Shown here one piece after another: positions 1 through 5,579 of a DNA stretch of 5,579 nucleotides. The stretch spans positions 1-5,579 of the forward strand of contig JANYCL010000137.1 of assembly GCA_025360355.1 (NCBI GenBank). The letters run 5' to 3'. Made by a program: the position numbers and the translations under genes. Origin of the DNA: Sphingobacteriaceae bacterium. GTDB lineage: Bacteria; Bacteroidota; Bacteroidia; B-17B0; Aurantibacillaceae. The notes below the pieces were generated by a model, which saw only the letters and a list, made by a program, of their open reading frames with translations, had not been told where the DNA came from and ran no database searches. The stretch's first letter is position 1. Each line of letters starts with the position of its first letter.

Positions 1-1173
1 GGACATGGAGATGCATTTGTTTTACGCGACCCGCATGGAATCCGTCCGGCTTATTATTATAAGGATGATGAAATTTTAGTTGTTGCGAGTGAACGTCCGG
101 TAATTCAAACAGTATTTAATGCGCCATTTGCAGAAGTAAAAGAGATCGAACCGGGACATGCAGTCATAATAAAAAAAGACGGAAAATTTTCAATTCAGGA
201 AATTATTGCTCCTTTGGAAAGAAAAGCTTGTTCGTTTGAACGCATTTATTTTTCAAGAGGAAATGATACTGAGATCTATAAAGAAAGACAAGCTCTCGGT
301 CGTTATTTAGTGCCTTCAGTTTTAAAATCGGTTAATTATGATCTTGATAATTCTGTTTTCAGTTATATTCCCAATACAGCTGAGGTTGCTTTTGGTGGAT
401 TGATTGAAGGATTGGATGATTATTTAAATAAACATAAGGCAACAGAAATTTTAAAAGGCGGAAGTAATATTACAGAACCTGCTTTAAGTAAAATTCTTTC
501 TGTTCAGCCTCGAATTCATAAAGTTGTAATTAAAGATGTAAAGCAGCGGACTTTTATTACAGATGATGAGAACCGTGATATCATGGTGAACTTAGGTTAC
601 GATATTACTTACGGAACTGTAAAAAAAGGTATTGATAATTTGGTTGTGTTGGATGACAGTATTGTGCGAGGCACAACTTTAAAGCAAAGTATCTTAAGAA
701 TATTAGATAGGTTAGAACCAAAAAAAATAATTGTAGTTTCTTCAGCGCCACAAATTCGTTATCCGGATTGTTATGGAATTGATATGGCTGTATTGAATAA
801 ATTTGTTGCCTTTAGTGCAACCATTGCTTTATTAAAAGAAAGCGGCCGTGAAAATATTTTGAAATCGGTTTACGAAAAAGCCTTATTAGAAGTAAAAAAG
901 CCAAAAGAAGAACAAGTGAATTTGGTAAAAGAAATTTACGACACATTTACTACAGAAGAAATTTCTCAAAAAATTGCGGAACTAATAAAACCAGCCGATC
1001 TGAAATGTGAACTCGAAATAATTTATCAAAATATTGAAGGCTTGCATTTATCTTGTCCAAAAAACTTAGGTGATTGGTATTTCACAGGTAATTATCCTAC
1101 TCCCGGCGGAAATAAAGTCGCCAACCGTGCTTTCATTAATTTCATGGAAGGAAAAAACGTTCGCGCTTATTAG
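1..1173 (+). CDS. purF: Amidophosphoribosyltransferase (PurF), C-terminal part, 5'-truncated by window edge
   Basis: PurF catalyses the first committed step of de novo purine synthesis in the cytosol: PRPP plus glutamine to 5-phosphoribosylamine. The frame is open from base 1, so the gene starts outside the window; 390 residues are visible. Judged against the roughly 630-residue Bacteroidota form as I remember it, about 235-240 N-terminal residues are missing, including the catalytic Cys1 of the glutaminase domain. Visible parts: the end of the glutaminase domain with RDPHGIRP (residues 9-16) and SERPV (30-34); CSFERIYFSRG (77-87) at the domain junction; the PRPP-binding loop LDDSIVRGTT (217-226, bases 649-678); PDCYGIDM (255-262); and the C-terminal FTGNYPTPGG block ending in RAY. 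The TTG at 214 is only the first start-like codon in the window and lies inside the protein. Of the four cysteines that bind the Fe-S cluster in the Bacillus enzyme, counterparts of two are visible (Cys77, Cys257), but the closely spaced C-terminal pair is not. Identification is very secure. Confidence 0.97.
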   Translation, partial: GHGDAFVLRDPHGIRPAYYYKDDEILVVASERPVIQTVFNAPFAEVKEIEPGHAVIIKKDGKFSIQEIIAPLERKACSFERIYFSRGNDTEIYKERQALGRYLVPSVLKSVNYDLDNSVFSYIPNTAEVAFGGLIEGLDDYLNKHKATEILKGGSNITEPALSKILSVQPRIHKVVIKDVKQRTFITDDENRDIMVNLGYDITYGTVKKGIDNLVVLDDSIVRGTTLKQSILRILDRLEPKKIIVVSSAPQIRYPDCYGIDMAVLNKFVAFSATIALLKESGRENILKSVYEKALLEVKKPKEEQVNLVKEIYDTFTTEEISQKIAELIKPADLKCELEIIYQNIEGLHLSCPKNLGDWYFTGNYPTPGGNKVANRAFINFMEGKNVRAY

Positions 1174-1177
1174 CCAG

Positions 1178-1247
1178 AATGTAAAATGTAAAAGGGCAAA
1201 GGTAAAAATACAATACATCTGCCATTTGTCATCTTACATTTTCCATT
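1178..1247. repeat. Imperfect inverted repeat between convergent genes; possible bidirectional transcription-end structure
   Basis: The arms 1178-1200 and 1225-1247 are complementary at 19 of 23 positions, with a 24-base loop. The core AAAATGTAA is perfectly paired. The repeat begins four bases after the purF stop and runs two bases into the stop codon of the convergent receptor gene (1246-1248). The position suggests that it ends or protects both transcripts. However, there is no T-run beside either arm, so it is not a classic intrinsic terminator. The left arm also contains a short internal direct repeat (GTAAAATGTAAAA). It could instead be a dispersed intergenic repeat. Confidence 0.5.
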
Positions 1248-3606
1248 AAAAAGTCAGTCTGTATTGCGGAATAAAGAAAAACTTTAACTGGTATTCGGTT
1301 TGAATGGTTTTGGAAATGAGATCAAAACGTTGCTGAAAAATATTATCGTGATGCGTTACATTCTGTAGATCCACACTTATTTCGTGAGTGAATTTTTTCG
1401 TATTTAATTTATAGGAAGGTTTAATGTCTAATCTGAAATACGCAGGATATTGATGTGTATAAACCTGTGTTTGATCTCTTCTTTCTTCTCCTGCCGCAAT
1501 TGAAGCGTTGAGGTCGATCGGGATATAACGTTTTCCTCCTGCGTAAACTGCTCTTACATCTAAAGCTAAAATATGTTTTTCTTTTATTTTAAATTCTTTT
1601 CCTCCTAAAACATTCATAACATAATTCCCGTTAAAGGCAGTGTTACGATATACATTATCACTGGCAACATATTTACTCTCAAAAAATGAACCCGTAATTA
1701 AAGCATAATATCCTCTGCTGTAAAATTTTTCGATGGTCAATTCTATCCCGTAATTTTCTCCTTTGCCTTTGCTTACTAAACTATCTACATTCGGACTATT
1801 AAAATCGGCGCCAAGATTTAAAGCAGAAAAAGTATTTTTCGACATCTTTACCGGAACGTTATATAAGTACTGATAATATACTTCCGCTTTAATGCGAGCA
1901 TTATTAAAAATATTAACGTCGTACGCAATAATTGCATGCAGGGCTTTTGTGAAATCTAAATTTCTGTTTGTTTCTACCGAGCTGTTTATTGTTTGCGCCG
2001 TAGCAAAATAAATATAAAGCGGCTGCACCTGAGAGTGCATTCCGGCCCCAAAACTTAAAGATTGTTTGTTGTTGATATTATATTTTAATCCTAATCTTAT
2101 TTCCGGTGCTTGCGATGAGTTTAAAAATAAATATTGATAACTTAACCCTGTATTCAAAGCAAGCTTTTCGGTAAACTTATGCTGCCACTGAAAAAAAAGT
2201 CTTCCTAAAAGAGTTTGTCCTGTATATTTCCGCAGCGAATGAAATCCTAAGCCGTCAAAATTATTTGTGCTGTCTTTAAATGAAGTATTAAAAAGATCGA
2301 AATAAAAACCCGTGCTGATAAAATTGCGCGACGAGAATTTTTTGTTGTAAGTAAAATTAGCCGAATATTTTGTTGTGAAAGATGTGTTACGGTATTCTTT
2401 AATTAAACTATATGGATTGGTAGTTGTATCCACTCTATCGGCGCTAATAAAATTATATAAATTGCTAACTCCGATGTTGATCTTTGTATAGGAGCTCTGA
2501 TTAATTAAAAAAGTATGCGCGATTCCGCCAGCGCCAATATTTGAACGGAAATAAGTATCTCGTCCGCTATAACCATAAAGATCATTTTTTTTGGATTGCT
2601 GACTTGCTAAGAGCGCCACGTAACTTAAACCACCGATGCCCCACACCGAAAACTTCCCGATCCTTTTTGTTGGCATGTCAAATTTAAAAGACAGATCCTG
2701 ATATTGCGGAACGGCAGAACCTGTACCGAAATCGATGCCAAGTGCTTTAAATATTGAAAGAGTTGAATACCTGTAATTGATCAGGAACGAACCATTTTTT
2801 TTCTTTTTTGAAAAAGGCCCTTCTGCGCCAAGCTCGAAACCGTTAAATCCTATCTGCGAAAGAAATTCGTATTTCTCATTGTTACCTGAACGCATTTTCA
2901 GATCAAATACACCCGCAGTTGCATTTCCATAATCCGCCGGAAAAGCACCGCTCATGAAATCAGAATTATCTAAAGTGTTATTATTTAAAATACTAATTGG
3001 TCCGCCTGTTGAACCTAAAGAACCAAAATGATTTGGATTTGGAATATCCATTCCATTTAATCGCCACAAAACGCCAAGAGGAGAATTACCGCGAATAATA
3101 ATATCATTCCTGCTGTCGTTGGCCCCGCTTACTCCGGCAAAATTTGCGGCCATACGCGCAGGATCATTTCTGCTTCCTGCATAACGTGATGCATCTTCTG
3201 CTGAGAACACGCGCGAACTAACGGTCGACATTTTATTATTTGATTTTGTTTTGTCTTGTTCTGCAACTATTGTTATTTCGCTTGCTTGCACTGCACTTTC
3301 TTCCAATTCAACATTCAAAACAATTTCTTTACCGCTGGTTAAAATAACAGTTTGTGTTTTTTCTTTATAACTGATCAATGAAATTTTTACTGCCCATCTG
3401 CCAATGGTAACACTATCCAGACGGAATTTTCCATTCTCATCACTTGTTGTTGCTTTGATCGGATTTGTATTTAAAACACAAATAACGGCACCAGGTAACG
3501 GACTTTGTGTTTGTTTATCTAAGATTACGCCGCGAATAGTTTGTTTTAATGTTTGTGCATTAAAAAGGAAAGGAAACAATAAAAATATTGCAACAATTTT
3601 TTTCAA
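1246..3606 (-). CDS. TonB-dependent outer-membrane receptor with N-terminal carboxypeptidase-regulatory-like domain
   Basis: Predicted outer-membrane receptor that would import a ligand using TonB/ExbBD energy; the ligand is unknown, and no TonB, ExbB/D or SusD-like gene is present here. The 786 residues read as: signal peptide (about 1-18, MKK then a hydrophobic stretch ending FNAQ); a transthyretin-like CarboxypepD_reg-type domain (about 20-105, with SPLPGA and DENGKFRL); a possible TonB box around EITIVAEQ (110-117); a plug domain (about 130-240) with GSRNDPARMAANFAGV (144-159), IIIRGNSPLGVLWRLNGMD (169-187) and PNPNHFG; then a beta-barrel (about 245-786) ending FFIPQYRLTF with the terminal Phe usual for barrel proteins. 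The plug motifs match a receptor subgroup common in Bacteroidota whose substrate is, to my knowledge, unassigned. The start is TTG two bases after the upstream stop; the upstream in-frame stretch to the first stop holds no ATG, and TTG gives a good signal peptide. The frame is intact throughout. Confidence 0.93.
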   Translation of the reverse strand: MKKIVAIFLLFPFLFNAQTLKQTIRGVILDKQTQSPLPGAVICVLNTNPIKATTSDENGKFRLDSVTIGRWAVKISLISYKEKTQTVILTSGKEIVLNVELEESAVQASEITIVAEQDKTKSNNKMSTVSSRVFSAEDASRYAGSRNDPARMAANFAGVSGANDSRNDIIIRGNSPLGVLWRLNGMDIPNPNHFGSLGSTGGPISILNNNTLDNSDFMSGAFPADYGNATAGVFDLKMRSGNNEKYEFLSQIGFNGFELGAEGPFSKKKKNGSFLINYRYSTLSIFKALGIDFGTGSAVPQYQDLSFKFDMPTKRIGKFSVWGIGGLSYVALLASQQSKKNDLYGYSGRDTYFRSNIGAGGIAHTFLINQSSYTKINIGVSNLYNFISADRVDTTTNPYSLIKEYRNTSFTTKYSANFTYNKKFSSRNFISTGFYFDLFNTSFKDSTNNFDGLGFHSLRKYTGQTLLGRLFFQWQHKFTEKLALNTGLSYQYLFLNSSQAPEIRLGLKYNINNKQSLSFGAGMHSQVQPLYIYFATAQTINSSVETNRNLDFTKALHAIIAYDVNIFNNARIKAEVYYQYLYNVPVKMSKNTFSALNLGADFNSPNVDSLVSKGKGENYGIELTIEKFYSRGYYALITGSFFESKYVASDNVYRNTAFNGNYVMNVLGGKEFKIKEKHILALDVRAVYAGGKRYIPIDLNASIAAGEERRDQTQVYTHQYPAYFRLDIKPSYKLNTKKFTHEISVDLQNVTHHDNIFQQRFDLISKTIQTEYQLKFFFIPQYRLTF

Positions 3607-3611
3607 TGTTA
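3604..3611 (-). other. Stop/start junction TAA-CA-TTG: non-ATG start that sets the receptor N-terminus
   Basis: Read on the minus strand, the stop TAA of the small secreted protein is followed by CA and then TTG AAA AAA, which opens the receptor. There is no Shine-Dalgarno sequence and no nearby in-frame ATG, so a ribosome finishing the upstream gene probably re-initiates here. The weak start codon would make receptor output depend on upstream translation; that dependence is inference. Confidence 0.65.
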
Positions 3612-4076
3612 TTGCGGATACTGTGGATTTAATATGCAGGGTATTTCATGCATGCAAAATACAGGATCAAGATCTACCTTGATCACTTGTTTTTTCTTTT
3701 TTGTATCTATTGAAATATCAACTTTGCTCCAAACATTTTTTAAACATTCTGTGTCATATTTTTTTATGTCTGTTCCATCAGGAGAAGTTTTATGATAGCG
3801 CCATGGCTCATACAATTTATAGGAACCTGATTTCAATTTTAATTTTAAAACTCCTTTTGCATCGGTCTTTGTTGAATCCACTTTTCCGTTGGAAGACACG
3901 ATAATTAATTTTTTATCTGCGTATGGTAAAGGCTTTTCATATTGAGCTAAAATTTCTTTTGGAGGTTTAGCACCGCCACAATATTTTTGTTCTTGTGCCA
4001 ATTCCAAATACACATTTTTTTGAGAAAACTGTATTAGTGGAATGAACAATAAAATAATAAAATTTAATTTTCTCAT
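3609..4076 (-). CDS. Small secreted four-cysteine protein, transthyretin/CarboxypepD_reg-like core, function unknown
   Basis: I do not recognise a named family. The 155 residues begin with a clear Sec signal peptide (MRK, hydrophobic 6-17, likely cleavage after about residue 18 or 19), so the mature protein of about 136 residues is exported to the periplasm or beyond; there is no lipobox Cys. Residues about 49-92 (PLPYADKKLIIV, then TDAKGVLKLKLKSGSYKL) have the small beta-sandwich pattern of transthyretin-like or carboxypeptidase-regulatory-like domains. Four cysteines (33 in KYCGGAKPPKE, 111, 141 and 147) could form two disulfides; the C-terminal segment, Cys141 to the end, is rich in Pro and Cys. 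Its ATG overlaps the stop of the upstream SDR gene (ATGA, 4073-4076), and it ends two bases before the receptor start. Co-expression with the receptor suggests an accessory envelope role, perhaps ligand binding or receptor assembly. Confidence is high that it is a real gene, low for function. Confidence 0.85.
   Translation of the reverse strand: MRKLNFIILLFIPLIQFSQKNVYLELAQEQKYCGGAKPPKEILAQYEKPLPYADKKLIIVSSNGKVDSTKTDAKGVLKLKLKSGSYKLYEPWRYHKTSPDGTDIKKYDTECLKNVWSKVDISIDTKKKKQVIKVDLDPVFCMHEIPCILNPQYPQ
4073..4076 (-). other. ATGA stop/start overlap coupling the SDR gene to the small secreted protein gene
   Basis: On the minus strand the SDR ends ACA CCA TGA, and the ATG of the next gene is formed by the last A of CCA plus TG of the stop. 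Such four-base overlaps usually indicate translational coupling within one mRNA. Confidence 0.8.
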
Positions 4077-4765
4077 GGTGTTGTTGATGAAACAGGAATT
4101 ATTTTTCCGTTAAAATATTGGTGACCGGTTAAAGCAAAATCAACAATGAAATTAGCCATTTGTTTTGCAGTGATCTTTGCTTTATATCCGGGAAATGCTT
4201 TCTCTAACATTTCCGTTTGCACAGCTCCCAGAGCTAAACAATTACAGGCAATGTTCTTTGTTTTTACTTCTTCTGCAATGCATTCTGTTAATCCTGCAAG
4301 AGCGGCTTTCGATGAAGCGTATGCGCTTAGTCCGAGGAATTTTGAACTCCCTTGCACACCGCCAATGCTGCTGATATTGATGATGTGTGATCTTGTTTTC
4401 CCACCCATTAAAGGCAAAAGATCCTGAGTTAATAAAAAAGGAGCGAACAGATTTACATTATAAACTTGGAATAATTCTTTCGATGAGATCTTTCCGAAAT
4501 CTTTTTTTACAAGGAAGCCTGCATTATTGATCAAAACATCAACATGCTTTGTGTTCTTTTTGATAAGGGCGTTTATTTTGGTAATGACAGCGGCTGAAGT
4601 AATATCACCTGTAAAGGTTATAATATTTTCTGAATTTTTTTTAAGGAGATTTAGCTCTTTTGGGCTTCTAGCTATAGCTAAAACAGTATTTTCCTCATCA
4701 ACGGCAAGTTGTTTAACAATTTCTAACCCTATTCCTTTTGAAGCTCCTGTTACAACTGCGAACAT
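4073..4765 (-). CDS. Short-chain dehydrogenase/reductase (classical SDR), substrate unknown
   Basis: Cytosolic NAD(P)-dependent oxidoreductase of 230 residues, the usual size for a classical SDR. Visible motifs: the Rossmann loop TGASKGIG (6-13), GD at 53-54, NNAG (80-83), the structural Asn in NVN (103-105), the catalytic Ser in NISS (130-133), and YASSK (149-153) supplying the catalytic Tyr and Lys. The basic residues Lys10 and Arg33 suggest a preference for NADP(H), by analogy with other classical SDRs. The usual PG after the active site is replaced by LG in ALGAVQTEM, a mild departure. The start is placed at ATG 4765 because it puts the protein directly into the first strand (MFAVVTG); a longer TTG start at 4786 would lie within the proposed -7 box. 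It is the first gene of the minus-strand unit and overlaps the next by ATGA. Substrate and pathway cannot be read from the sequence; the link to an envelope receptor is only positional. Confidence 0.93.
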   Translation of the reverse strand: MFAVVTGASKGIGLEIVKQLAVDEENTVLAIARSPKELNLLKKNSENIITFTGDITSAAVITKINALIKKNTKHVDVLINNAGFLVKKDFGKISSKELFQVYNVNLFAPFLLTQDLLPLMGGKTRSHIINISSIGGVQGSSKFLGLSAYASSKAALAGLTECIAEEVKTKNIACNCLALGAVQTEMLEKAFPGYKAKITAKQMANFIVDFALTGHQYFNGKIIPVSSTTP

Positions 4766-4770
4766 AATCG

Positions 4771-4778
4771 TAAATTTG
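4771..4778 (+). promoter_or_regulatory. Bacteroidota-type -7 box (TAAATTTG) for the small outer-membrane protein gene
   Basis: TAAATTTG fits the Bacteroidota -7 consensus TAnnTTTG exactly. Transcription would begin near 4784, giving a leader of about 22 bases before ATG 4806. The upstream -33 element is weak: TGTTA at 4748-4752 lies at about the right spacing but lacks a clear TTTG. Confidence 0.5.
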
Positions 4779-4783
4779 AATAA

Positions 4784-4791
4784 CAAATATA
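4784..4791 (-). promoter_or_regulatory. Bacteroidota-type -7 box (TATATTTG) for the SDR-secreted protein-receptor unit
   Basis: Read on the minus strand, TATATTTG fits TAnnTTTG exactly. The start of transcription would be near 4778, leaving a leader of about 12 bases to the ATG at 4765. No TTG lies at the usual spacing upstream; the nearest TTTG (4819-4822) is 27 bases away, longer than usual, so the call rests mainly on the -7 box and its position. Confidence 0.5.
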
Positions 4792-4805
4792 CAGCTAAAA
4801 AAGCA

Positions 4806-5390
4806 ATGCGTTTTATTTCAAATAAAAGATTTTATATTTTAATGTTAGGCTTTTGCCTGAGCATATCTTTTTTGCATGCCCAATCCGATACAATTCCTAG
4901 ACGTGATGAGAGACCAAAAAAAGAAAAACCTGATGAAAAAATGACATTGAAAGACCGTTTATTCTGGGGAGGAAATGTTGGTGCGTGGCTGGGTAACCCA
5001 ACTTTCGTGGACTTGTCGCCATTATTGGGAATAAAAATTACCGAAAAATTTTCGATAGGAGTGGGCGGCATTTATAATTACTATAGCTATAAGTATAATA
5101 ATTATAAATACAGTGTAAATTTTTATGGCGCAAGAATTAACGCCCGTTATTTTATTTACAATAATATTTTTTTGCAGGCAGGAGTGGATGAGATCAATCG
5201 GGATAATCCTTATTCTTATATTCCGAACGAAAGAATTTGGATTCAGAATATTTTAGTTGGAGGTGGTTTGCGTTACCCGATCAGTGATAATATTTATTGT
5301 CTGGCAACAGGTTTGTGGAATTTAAATTACACCAGGCTTTCTCCTTATCCGAATCCAATTATTCAAATTGGATTTGTGGGAAGATTTTAA
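4806..5390 (+). CDS. Small outer-membrane beta-barrel protein, function unknown
   Basis: Predicted 194-residue exported protein of the outer-membrane beta-barrel type common in Bacteroidota; no specific function is known to me. The start ATG at 4806 gives a signal peptide (basic MRFISNKR, hydrophobic 9-23, likely cleavage in LHAQS near residue 25). A short, strongly charged, Pro/Lys/Arg/Glu-rich linker follows (about 30-51). The remainder shows about eight amphipathic strands: roughly 53-63, 67-78, 82-98, 102-117, 121-131, 144-158, 163-175 and 184-194, with many aromatic and Gly residues, ending FVGRF with a terminal Phe. That suits a small eight-stranded barrel. The frame stays open upstream to 4527, but that part is antisense to the SDR gene and has no secretion-compatible start. 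It is transcribed divergently from the SDR unit and ends three bases from the convergent neighbour. Confidence 0.85.
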   Translation: MRFISNKRFYILMLGFCLSISFLHAQSDTIPRRDERPKKEKPDEKMTLKDRLFWGGNVGAWLGNPTFVDLSPLLGIKITEKFSIGVGGIYNYYSYKYNNYKYSVNFYGARINARYFIYNNIFLQAGVDEINRDNPYSYIPNERIWIQNILVGGGLRYPISDNIYCLATGLWNLNYTRLSPYPNPIIQIGFVGRF

Positions 5391-5393
5391 TTC

Positions 5394-5579
5394 CTACCAC
5401 ATGTTCTCGATATCTTCAGGAAGATAAGTGTGATCTCTTACTTTGTAATAAGAATCATTGCTTTTTTTAAGTTTAATTGCGGTTTTGTTTAAGAGGCGAG
5501 CTATTAAAGAGAGCGGAACCAAAATAATAAAGAAAACAACTCCTAATAAAATTCTTGAATTGATCCAGCCTAAGATCTC
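5394..5579 (-). CDS. SxtJ-family-like membrane protein, C-terminal fragment (5' end outside window)
   Basis: The minus strand is open from the window edge to TAG at 5394-5396, encoding the last 61 residues of a larger protein. The fragment has LGWINSRILL leading into a hydrophobic segment (about 9-30, a likely membrane helix, with VPLSLIARLL at its end), then a basic stretch (KLKKS), SYYKVRD and a C-terminus LPEDIENMW. This pattern recalls the end of the SxtJ family of small membrane proteins, named after a gene of the cyanobacterial saxitoxin cluster. In Bacteroidota, as I recall, these often sit beside carbamoyltransferase-type genes, but their role is unknown. Family assignment is from memory of the motif order on a short fragment. 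Nothing here suggests toxin synthesis. Confidence 0.65.
   Translation of the reverse strand, partial: EILGWINSRILLGVVFFIILVPLSLIARLLNKTAIKLKKSNDSYYKVRDHTYLPEDIENMW

Noticed and set aside
214..216. TTG as the start of the + strand gene at the left
   Set aside because: The same frame is open to base 1 and encodes the conserved PurF motifs RDPHGIRP and SERPV upstream, so the gene starts outside the window.
714..730. A-rich run in purF as a possible frameshift site
   Set aside because: The frame continues into conserved PurF sequence on both sides, so there is no sign of a shift.
3404..3682. Open frame on the + strand inside the receptor and small-protein genes
   Set aside because: It is antisense to two well-supported secreted proteins and encodes a composition with no recognisable pattern; it is a shadow of the real frames.
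3701..3904. Open frame of 67 codons on the + strand
   Set aside because: It lies antisense within the small secreted protein gene and has no start context or recognisable content.
4146..4427. Two overlapping open frames on the + strand within the SDR gene
   Set aside because: Both are antisense to conserved SDR motifs such as YASSK; neither has a credible protein pattern.
4766..4786. TTG start at 4786 for the SDR, adding seven residues
   Set aside because: It would overlap the proposed -7 box, and the extra residues precede the first Rossmann strand without purpose; ATG 4765 fits the family.
4527..4805. Upstream extension of the small barrel protein frame
   Set aside because: This 93-codon stretch is antisense to the SDR N-terminus; starting at 4806 places a proper signal peptide first and fits the promoter box.
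4832..5071. Minus-strand open frame of 79 codons
   Set aside because: It is antisense to the barrel protein, whose signal peptide and strand pattern are clear.

Overview
The window looks like part of a Bacteroidota chromosome (Flavobacteriia/Bacteroidia-like; no finer placement is possible by eye). It is AT-rich and has no purine-rich Shine-Dalgarno sequences ahead of its starts. Its only intergenic promoter region carries boxes fitting the Bacteroidota -7 consensus TAnnTTTG. Its PurF resembles the long Bacteroidota form, and it encodes a TonB-dependent receptor with an N-terminal carboxypeptidase-regulatory-like domain, a layout typical of the phylum.

Layout from left to right: (1) the C-terminal 390 residues of amidophosphoribosyltransferase PurF on the + strand (1-1173). 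(2) A short convergent gap whose main feature is an imperfect inverted repeat (1178-1247). (3) A three-gene minus-strand unit, transcribed right to left: a short-chain dehydrogenase/reductase (4765-4073), a small secreted four-cysteine protein of unknown function (4076-3609) and a 786-residue TonB-dependent receptor (3606-1246). The first two genes overlap by ATGA; the last two are separated by two bases, and the receptor starts on TTG. (4) A 40-bp divergent promoter region (4766-4805) with two inward-facing -7 boxes. (5) A 194-residue secreted protein on the + strand, predicted to be a small outer-membrane beta-barrel (4806-5390). (6) After a three-base gap, the convergent 3' end of a minus-strand SxtJ-family-like membrane protein (5394-5579).

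PurF is purine housekeeping and is probably unrelated in function to the rest. The tight packing of the three-gene unit indicates co-expression of a cytosolic oxidoreductase, an exported small protein and an outer-membrane receptor; no substrate can be read from the sequence. The small protein has a segment that resembles the receptor's own N-terminal domain, which is the most interesting functional hint here. Coding sequence covers nearly everything; no RNA gene, CRISPR array, insertion sequence or tRNA was seen, and no gene-free stretch exceeds 75 bases. I found no clear evidence of a wholly new system.
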